Part shown: positions 1 to 3,982 of the stretch, piece by piece | Layout of the letters: each line of letters begins with the position of its first letter | How positions within the stretch are numbered: position 1 is the stretch's first letter | From: Candidatus Poseidonia sp. | GTDB lineage: Archaea > Thermoplasmatota > Poseidoniia > Poseidoniales > Poseidoniaceae | Assembly (NCBI GenBank): GCA_013330155.1 | Contig: DUIU01000243.1 | Coordinates: forward strand, 1-5,223 | Length of the DNA: 5,223 nucleotides | Reading direction: 5' to 3' | Made by a program: the position numbers and the translations under genes | Notes under the pieces: model-generated | What the model was told of the DNA's origin: nothing | Database searches by the model: none | Seen by the model: the letters and a program-made list of their open reading frames with translations, nothing else

Positions 1-143
1 GGCGTGGTGCGCTCCTCAACCGTGAACGGTACATCATCGCCTGGATTGGCATCCTCTCCGCCGGTGGCCCCTCCAGCCTGTGCAGCGAACGCCGAAATCA
101 TCGTCAGGCCGAGAACAACAAGAATGGCCACGCCTTGTTTCAT
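1..143 (-). CDS. Secreted protein of unknown function, N-terminal part only
   Basis: This is the first 47 codons of a gene that runs off the left edge. The translation opens MKQGVAILVVLGLTMISAFA, a clear signal peptide: one lysine at residue 2, a hydrophobic core at about residues 4-17, then AFA and AQA, either of which fits a signal peptidase I site (after residue 20 or 23). The visible mature part is rich in Gly, Asp, Glu and Thr (GGATGGEDANPGDD), a low-complexity linker usual just after the signal of archaeal surface proteins. There is no lipobox cysteine. The fold and function lie outside the window, so no family is assigned. The ATG is 38 bases after the stop of the PUA gene on the same strand, so readthrough is possible, but a TATA-like box at the right distance suggests its own leaderless promoter. 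A competing minus-strand frame (34-270) has no such signal and is taken as a shadow. Confidence 0.72.
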   Translation of the reverse strand, partial: MKQGVAILVVLGLTMISAFAAQAGGATGGEDANPGDDVPFTVEERTT

Positions 144-165
144 GGTAGTAACTGGGCGCGGCTCC

Positions 166-172
166 TTTATTT
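166..172 (-). promoter_or_regulatory. TATA-like box for the secreted-protein gene (leaderless start)
   Basis: Read on the minus strand this is AAATAAA, at -29 to -23 from the ATG at 143. Archaeal TATA boxes centre about 26-27 bases before the transcription start, so transcription would begin at or next to the ATG. A GGAG follows immediately (165-162), but it lies 18 bases from the start codon, too far for a normal Shine-Dalgarno sequence. The call rests on position and AT content only. Confidence 0.45.
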
Positions 173-181
173 GGGTTCTTC

Positions 182-688
182 TCATTCCATGTCCCATAAC
201 TCATCACCCACCCAATGGACCGTTTTGATGCCTTTTCCTTTCGTGTTTTCCACAAGGGTCGAGGCGTCATCTACCGCCCAACCAAGGGCCAGTGGGCGCT
301 TGTGGGTCATGTCGCGAATCCACACCAAATCTCCAGATTGAACGGATGATTCAGCGCCATGGACGCCGGCCACCATGCAGTCGGCTCCGTTCATCAAAAA
401 GGGAATGGCTCCATGGTCCACTTCCACCCATTTGAGGGCCTCCGAGTGTTCCAAAAAACCACGGAGAGTCAGAAATACACATCGCTGTTCTTCCTCGTCC
501 AGCAGTTCGATGACCAACGGTGTTCGGTCAACAAATACCATCGTCCATGGCCCGTATTCGGCCATCTCAATGAAGGCCCCGTCCACGTTCAAGTCAATGG
601 CCAAATCCGTTTCCAACTGCTTGAGAAGCGGAGCGATGTTCTTTCGTCGAACAGGCCTTCGTTTCCTGATGCTCCATTCATTGGCCAT
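182..688 (-). CDS. PUA-domain RNA-binding protein, archaeal MCT-1/Tma20-like (DUF1947-type N-terminus)
   Basis: A 168-residue cytoplasmic protein with the two-part layout of archaeal MCT-1-like proteins. Residues 8-30 (RKRRPVRRKNIAPLLKQL) resemble the basic KRHPLRKKDIKKLL opening of the DUF1947-type domain. Residues 87-165 form a PUA domain: WVEVDHGAIPFLMNGADCM, then the GDLVWI strand near 119, RPLALGWA near 131, and the C-terminal signature GKGIKTVHWVGDELW at 151-165. The usual PGI after the NGAD motif is AGV here. PUA domains bind structured RNA. The eukaryotic relatives MCTS1/Tma20 work with DENR/Tma22 in ribosome recycling and reinitiation, while the archaeal role is not settled. The frame is open to an ATG at 871, but the family opening places the start at 688; an ATG at 727 is the next option. 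No convincing Shine-Dalgarno sequence or TATA box is seen. The signal-peptide gene follows after 38 bases. Confidence 0.85.
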   Translation of the reverse strand: MANEWSIRKRRPVRRKNIAPLLKQLETDLAIDLNVDGAFIEMAEYGPWTMVFVDRTPLVIELLDEEEQRCVFLTLRGFLEHSEALKWVEVDHGAIPFLMNGADCMVAGVHGAESSVQSGDLVWIRDMTHKRPLALGWAVDDASTLVENTKGKGIKTVHWVGDELWDME

Positions 689-763
689 GCTTGCCACATG
701 GGCGCTGAGGCTATCATCCTTGGGCATCGCGTTGTTGATGAACCAAAGGCCGCTCATCGGTTC
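689..763. promoter_or_regulatory. Divergent spacer between the PUA and FAH genes
   Basis: A 75-bp gap between divergent start codons must hold both promoters if the starts are right. It is not AT-rich and I find no clear TATA box on either strand. The best candidates are weak: TTGATGA at 735-741 for the plus strand, and ATGATAG (717-711) for the minus strand. Both sit near -29 to -23 of their ATG but match poorly. If the PUA gene starts at 727, the gap shrinks to 36 bp. Confidence 0.35.
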
Positions 764-1372
764 ATGGCGATGTGGTGCACCATCCGTACGTTTGCCAAAC
801 ATGCGATTGAATTGGGAAATCAGCCGGTTGCCGACCCGATTTTTTTCGTGAAGCCCGATGGGTGCCTGCACGAATCAGGACCTCTTCCAGTCAGCGCACA
901 CCCGGGCGAAGTGCACCATGAGGTTGAGTGCGTGGTGAAACTGGATGAAGCAAGACGTCCCGTGGCCATCGCCGTAGGTCTGGACTTGACCGACCGAGCT
1001 ACTCAAGGCGAACTACGAGCCGAACAACTGCCTTGGGCGAAGGCAAAGTGCTTCCGTTCCAGCGCCGTCATCGGCCCGTTTGTGCCTTGGGAGGGAACGT
1101 GGGACGACCTCCTCGACCCAGCCCTCGGACTGCACCTTGACTTATCGGTCAACGGAACCCTTCGTCAATCAGCTCCGCTTCATGAGATGTCGGTGACGCC
1201 ACGCCAACAAATCGATTCCCTCCATCGTTGGGCCCCAGTTAACCGAGGAGACGTCTTGTTCACCGGGACGCCCGCAGGGGTTGGGCTATTACTCCCTGGC
1301 GACAAGGTCGTGGCTCGCCTTCTGCAAGTCAACGGCGAAACGCTTTCGGAAATTGACGTTGGCTGTGTGTGA
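764..1372 (+). CDS. Fumarylacetoacetate hydrolase (FAH)-family protein, short FAHD1/YcgM type
   Basis: A 202-residue, single-domain member of the FAH superfamily. Known relatives (FAHD1, YcgM and related hydrolases) split or decarboxylate 2-oxo acids such as acylpyruvates or oxaloacetate, with Mg or Mn. Family residues visible here are the lid His-Glu pair (H13, E16 in AKHAIELGN), a lysine in FFVKPDG (K30), metal ligands E53 and E55 in HHEVE and D74 in GLDLTDRATQ, Q81, K95 in PWAKAKCF, and FTGTPAGVG at 167-174. The motif text is closest, from memory, to Bacteroidetes enzymes with KAFDGSAVIG. Oddities: the usual C-x-G-R-N-Y near residue 5 is CTIRTF, and about 10 residues are missing between E55 and D74. 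Start 764 puts the lid His at residue 13, as in those relatives; ATG 770 is possible. The frame stays open upstream to 359, but that part lies antisense to the PUA gene and has no FAH similarity. The exact substrate cannot be told. Confidence 0.85.
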   Translation: MAMWCTIRTFAKHAIELGNQPVADPIFFVKPDGCLHESGPLPVSAHPGEVHHEVECVVKLDEARRPVAIAVGLDLTDRATQGELRAEQLPWAKAKCFRSSAVIGPFVPWEGTWDDLLDPALGLHLDLSVNGTLRQSAPLHEMSVTPRQQIDSLHRWAPVNRGDVLFTGTPAGVGLLLPGDKVVARLLQVNGETLSEIDVGCV

Positions 1373-1379
1373 GGGTTGC

Positions 1380-1389
1380 TTTCATATAG
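1380..1389 (+). promoter_or_regulatory. TATA-like promoter element for rps8e
   Basis: TTTCATATAG lies just after the FAH stop codon. A start about 26-27 bases downstream of its centre falls near 1411, giving a short leader of about 15 bases that would hold the GGAGG ribosome site at 1414-1418. The fit of box, start and ribosome site supports a separate promoter for S8e, perhaps carrying srp19. Confidence 0.45.
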
Positions 1390-1413
1390 CCCGGGCTGGT
1401 CGGTGGCGACGCA

Positions 1414-1418
1414 GGAGG
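1414..1418 (+). promoter_or_regulatory. Shine-Dalgarno site of rps8e (decides start)
   Basis: GGAGG is complementary to the archaeal 16S rRNA 3' end. It lies 7 bases before the ATG at 1426 but only 4 before the ATG at 1423. With the conserved MAQW opening of S8e, this favours 1426 as the start. Confidence 0.7.
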
Positions 1419-1425
1419 CTTCATG

Positions 1426-1806
1426 ATGGCTCAATGGCACGGAATTTCACGACGCAAACCATCCGGTGGACGCAAGGTTCAGGCTCGCGGCAAGCGTGCC
1501 ACAGAGATTTCCACCGAGAAGCAATTCGCACTCGTTGGCGAACCCAAGCGAAAGATCTACCGAAAGACCGGTGGCAACACCATGGTTCGTGTGATGGCCG
1601 CTAACCAAGTCAGCATCAACAACCCCAAGAATGGAAAGACCACCCTTGGCACCATTCACAACGTGGTCGAAAACGCTTCTGACCCCAACTATGTCCGACG
1701 AAACATCCTCGTCAAGGGCGCCGTCATCGAGACCGACAAAGGTCGTGTCCGCATCACTTCTCGACCGGGCAAAGACGGCGTTATCAACGGCGTTTTGCTT
1801 GAGTGA
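1426..1806 (+). CDS. rps8e: 30S ribosomal protein S8e
   Basis: A 126-residue archaeal/eukaryotic-type small-subunit protein with no bacterial counterpart. Diagnostic features are the MAQWHG opening, the basic segment RRKPSGGRKVQARGKR (residues 9-24) that contacts rRNA, RKTGGNTMVRVMAANQVS at about 46-63, VVENASDPNYVRRNILVKGA at 80-99, and the C-terminal TSRPGKDGVINGVLLE. The length is normal for archaeal S8e (about 125-130 residues). Start 1426 is chosen over the adjacent ATG at 1423 because of Shine-Dalgarno spacing and the family N-terminus. srp19 follows 54 bases downstream on the same strand, so the two are probably co-transcribed from the TATA-like element at 1380-1389. Nothing looks damaged or unusual. 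Confidence 0.97.
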   Translation: MAQWHGISRRKPSGGRKVQARGKRATEISTEKQFALVGEPKRKIYRKTGGNTMVRVMAANQVSINNPKNGKTTLGTIHNVVENASDPNYVRRNILVKGAVIETDKGRVRITSRPGKDGVINGVLLE

Positions 1807-1849
1807 AATTAAGCGACGGCTTCAAGAAAGCACGCCGCGAGCAGCCCAT

Positions 1850-1853
1850 GAGG
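1850..1853 (+). promoter_or_regulatory. Shine-Dalgarno site of srp19
   Basis: GAGG, part of GAGGCGA, lies 7 bases before the ATG at 1861. An ATG at 1848 is out of frame with SRP19 and overlaps this site, so it is not the start. No TATA box of useful quality lies in the 54-bp gap after rps8e, which fits co-transcription. Confidence 0.5.
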
Positions 1854-1860
1854 CGAGACC

Positions 1861-2304
1861 ATGGACCACAACCCTGACCGACTCTGTGTTTGGCCGGGTT
1901 ATTTTGACATGAAGCGCTCCCGACGAGGAGGGCGTCGTGTTCCTAAGGATGCCTCAGTTCTCAAGCCCGACCTCGAAGGTTTGTTCATGGCTGCTCGAGC
2001 GGTTGGTCTTCGCAAGATCAAGCGAGAAGAACACACCTCTCATCCTCGTCGGCCTCACGGGCGCGAAGGAAGGCTTTGGGTCTCATCCTCGGGAGCCAAG
2101 GAATCCATCGGTGCGGGAAGCAAGGAAGAGTTGCTCCAACTCATCGGTGGCCAATGGCGTGAAATGCAGCGAAACCAGCGTCAAGCAGCTGAGCAAGAAA
2201 CGGCCCGCGGTCCAAAAACGGGCGACCGAAGAGCGCGTTCACAGCGGAAAAACACCCAACAACGGAGCAGTTTCAAGAAGCGAAAGAACTTCAAAAAACG
2301 TTGA
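1861..2304 (+). CDS. srp19: Signal recognition particle protein SRP19, with long basic C-terminal tail
   Basis: SRP19 binds the tips of helices 6 and 8 of archaeal and eukaryotic SRP RNA and prepares it for SRP54, so it acts in co-translational membrane targeting. The family signature is clear at residues 9-29 (CVWPGYFDMKRSRRGGRR, followed by VPK), with VLKPDLEGLFMAARAVGL at 33-50 and GRLWV near 70-74. The usual tyrosine in the YPR motif is replaced: HPRR follows HTS at 59-64. The conserved core ends near residue 100. It is followed by about 45 residues rich in Arg, Lys, Gln and Ser that end in SSFKKRKNFKKR. Typical archaeal SRP19 is about 90-105 residues, so this 147-residue protein is long. 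The tail is probably disordered and may bind RNA (inference). The start is fixed by the nearby GAGG and by the CVWP motif ten residues in. Confidence 0.92.
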   Translation: MDHNPDRLCVWPGYFDMKRSRRGGRRVPKDASVLKPDLEGLFMAARAVGLRKIKREEHTSHPRRPHGREGRLWVSSSGAKESIGAGSKEELLQLIGGQWREMQRNQRQAAEQETARGPKTGDRRARSQRKNTQQRSSFKKRKNFKKR

Positions 2305-2314
2305 TTCTTGAAAC
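2270..2314. repeat. 10-bp perfect inverted repeat spanning the srp19 stop codon
   Basis: GTTTCAAGAA at 2270-2279 is the exact reverse complement of TTCTTGAAAC at 2305-2314. The 25-base spacer includes the last codons and stop of srp19. In RNA it could form a hairpin at the 3' end of the rps8e-srp19 message. There is no T-run after it, so it is not a classical terminator. Its right arm ends two bases before the TATA-like box of the next gene. An A-rich region makes chance occurrence possible. Confidence 0.45.
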
Positions 2315-2316
2315 AG

Positions 2317-2326
2317 AAATTGATAA
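2317..2326 (+). promoter_or_regulatory. TATA-like promoter of the cupredoxin gene
   Basis: AAATTGATAA; its TTGATAA part lies at -29 to -23 from the ATG at 2349, the spacing expected for a leaderless transcript starting at the ATG. A GAGGGG at 2332-2337 is 11 bases before this ATG, somewhat far, but 5 bases before an in-frame TTG at 2343, so a leadered start at the TTG cannot be excluded. Confidence 0.5.
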
Positions 2327-2348
2327 CCTTTGAGGGGTATTTTTGAAC

Positions 2349-2834
2349 ATGCGGACCCTCATCGCCCTCTCTCTCCTCCTCGTTCTCACTGGAGGACTTC
2401 AGGGTGACCTCACTCCTCAAACCGAAAACCCACAGACGGTTGTTATCACCGTCGACAGCACCAATCTACGGTTCTCACCGTCTTCGGTCACCATCACCGA
2501 AGGCGATACTGTGCGGTTCTTTTGGAGCGGGCAAGCGCTCCCCCACAATGCGGTTGAGTCCAACGGCGTTTTCGATTCGGGCGAGCCTGCGAGGGAAGTG
2601 GACTACAGTTTCACGTTTGAACGAGGCATGGCAGGAACCTACGAATTCGTTTGCGAACCGCATGCTTCAGCGGGGATGGTTGGTCAAATCACGGTTGAAC
2701 CTGCTCCTGCTCTGGTCGTTGACGAACCTCAAGAGGTTGAGGAAGAGAACACCCCCGCCCTTTCACTCTTCAGTACGGTTGGTGTGCTAACGATGGCGTG
2801 GGTGGCTACCAGCCGCCGTCATGGCAATGGATGA
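2349..2834 (+). CDS. Membrane-anchored plastocyanin-like blue copper protein (cupredoxin)
   Basis: A 161-residue exported electron carrier with one type 1 copper site. Residues 1-18 (MRTLIALSLLLVLTGGLQ) are a signal peptide; there is no cysteine for a lipid anchor. Residues about 30-117 form a plastocyanin/halocyanin-like domain. The four copper ligands are visible: H66 in LPHNAV, C102, H105 and M110 in FVCEPHASAGMVGQITV, with the C-x2-H-x4-M spacing of plastocyanin. An acidic, proline-containing linker follows (about 118-136), then a hydrophobic segment at about 137-153 and a short SRRHGNG tail. This is the layout of a C-terminal anchor, perhaps a degenerate sorting signal of the archaeosortase type. 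The protein would sit on the outer face of the membrane and shuttle electrons, probably to or from respiratory complexes (inference). Start ATG 2349 is preferred over TTG 2343 from TATA spacing. Its 3' end overlaps the convergent aminotransferase gene by 16 bp. Confidence 0.9.
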   Translation: MRTLIALSLLLVLTGGLQGDLTPQTENPQTVVITVDSTNLRFSPSSVTITEGDTVRFFWSGQALPHNAVESNGVFDSGEPAREVDYSFTFERGMAGTYEFVCEPHASAGMVGQITVEPAPALVVDEPQEVEEENTPALSLFSTVGVLTMAWVATSRRHGNG

Positions 2835-3835
2835 AGCCAACCGAAGATGTCCTCTTCTGTCTCGTTTTGTATGCCGGTCAAAGCATCATACAGTTGAACG
2901 GTTATGCTTCCTGGCGAACCGTTTCCGTAGACTTTCTTTTCATCACCGTGGGTAATGGAGCCAATGGGTGAGATGACTGCAGCGGTTCCACAGCAGAAGG
3001 CTTCGTCGGCCTTCATGGCAAAGTCGGCTGCAATTTTTCCTTCCACTACCTCATAGCCAAGGTGGCGAGCGAGTTGGATGATGGAATCACGTGTAATACC
3101 CGGAAGGATGGTTCCCGTTAATTCGGGCGTGTAGAGCACCTTGTCTTTTACGCAGAAAAAGTTTGCAGCGCCCACTTCTTCGATAACGGTGTGGGTCTCC
3201 GCATCAAGGTAGATCACTTCTGCATACCCTTGTGCTTTGGCTTCCTTGCTGGGTTTCATTCCAGGGGCATAGTTCCCGATGGCTTTCACTCCACCCGAAC
3301 CACCCGGGGCTGCTCGATGGTGATTTTCTGAAATCAACAAATCAATGGCGCTCATGCCGCCCTTGAAGTACGGTCCAACTGGTGTAACGTAGATGAGGAA
3401 GGTGTAGGAGGGCGCCGGAGCCACACCCAACACTGGCCCACTGCCCATCAGAAGGGGCCGAACGTACATGGCGCCTTTCCCAGAGGGAGGAACCCAGTGT
3501 TTGTTGGCTGAGACGACCTGTTCAACCGCATCAATAAAAATCGACTCGGGTACTGGCGGCATCTTCAATCGGTCAGCACCGCGCTGCATTCGTCGAGCGT
3601 TTTCTTCGGGCCGGAAAAAGACGATTCGGTTTTTCGAGGTTTGGTAGGCTTTCATGCCCTCAAACAAACCTTGTCCGTAATTGAGAACGCCTGCTGCGGG
3701 AGACATGGGTATGTCGCCATAGGGGCGGAGTTCACCGGGCATCCATGGGTCATCGGCCGTGGTGGTGGTCAAGTACATGATTTCGGTAGGTGTGAGCGAG
3801 AAGGTGAGGCTGTCCCAGTCAAACGATTCATCCAT
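2819..3835 (-). CDS. ilvE: Branched-chain amino acid aminotransferase, PLP fold type IV
   Basis: A 338-residue cytoplasmic enzyme that exchanges the amino group between Leu, Ile or Val and 2-oxoglutarate: the last step of their synthesis or the first of their breakdown. It is of the longer class typical of plants, animals and some bacteria. Visible motifs are FDWDSLTF at 5-12, GVLNYGQGLFEGMKAY at 49-64, FFRPEENARRM at 73-83 (phosphate-binding region), YVRPLLMGSGPVLGVAPAP at 124-142, the PLP lysine K184 in GGVKAIGNYA, E220 in EEVGAANFF, GTILPGITRDSI at 241-252, and FCCGTAAVISPIGS at 280-293. The CXXC redox motif of the human enzymes is absent. Length and motif set are complete. The start is supported by the family opening and by a weak GGGGTGG (3846-3840) 4 bases upstream. 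It is convergent with the cupredoxin gene and divergent from polB, so it is probably its own transcript. D-amino acid and aminodeoxychorismate relatives are shorter and lack these motifs. Confidence 0.95.
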   Translation of the reverse strand: MDESFDWDSLTFSLTPTEIMYLTTTTADDPWMPGELRPYGDIPMSPAAGVLNYGQGLFEGMKAYQTSKNRIVFFRPEENARRMQRGADRLKMPPVPESIFIDAVEQVVSANKHWVPPSGKGAMYVRPLLMGSGPVLGVAPAPSYTFLIYVTPVGPYFKGGMSAIDLLISENHHRAAPGGSGGVKAIGNYAPGMKPSKEAKAQGYAEVIYLDAETHTVIEEVGAANFFCVKDKVLYTPELTGTILPGITRDSIIQLARHLGYEVVEGKIAADFAMKADEAFCCGTAAVISPIGSITHGDEKKVYGNGSPGSITVQLYDALTGIQNETEEDIFGWLHPLP

Positions 3836-3982
3836 GCAACCACCCCGCTTTCAAAATGACCCATTGGGATGAGGCTTTCAAGGATTCCTCTTCCATTTGA
3901 TGCCTGATGGGCTGTGTTTTCCATCCCGGCGAGCAGATGGGTTCTAATGGGGTGGAACAGTGAAGCCGTATGAGGTCGCGCA
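3836..3982. promoter_or_regulatory. Divergent promoter region between ilvE and polB
   Basis: This 147-bp non-coding spacer separates two divergent start codons. For polB, TTCTAATGG at 3942-3950 is a candidate TATA box that would start transcription near 3973, at the ribosome site. For ilvE on the minus strand, TCAAATGGAA (3900-3891) could give a leader of about 30 bases. Both boxes are weak guesses. I see no operator-like palindrome and no small gene here; frames crossing it lack recognisable motifs. Confidence 0.4.
3972..3976 (+). promoter_or_regulatory. Shine-Dalgarno site of polB
   Basis: GAGGT lies 6 bases before the ATG at 3983 and overlaps the in-frame TGA at 3971-3973 that closes the frame upstream. 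It favours 3983 over the in-frame ATG at 3995. Confidence 0.6.

Noticed and set aside
359..763. N-terminal extension of the FAH protein back to 359
   Set aside because: It is antisense to the PUA gene, whose conserved residues explain the open frame, and it shows no FAH similarity. The family N-terminus fits 764.
842..848. T-run GATTTTTTCGTG as a terminator
   Set aside because: It lies inside the FAH coding frame (PIFFVKP) with all catalytic residues after it, so it is coding sequence.
689..871. N-terminal extension of the PUA protein to the ATG at 871
   Set aside because: It is antisense to the start of the FAH domain, and PUA/MCT-1-like proteins begin close to the KRRPVRR motif. Start 727 remains possible.
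1937..2311. 124-residue plus-strand frame overlapping srp19
   Set aside because: It is the +1 shadow of SRP19 and only the SRP19 frame carries conserved motifs.
2343..2348. TTG at 2343 as the cupredoxin start
   Set aside because: It adds only two residues. GAGGGG spacing would allow it, but TATA spacing fits ATG 2349 better. Not fully excluded.
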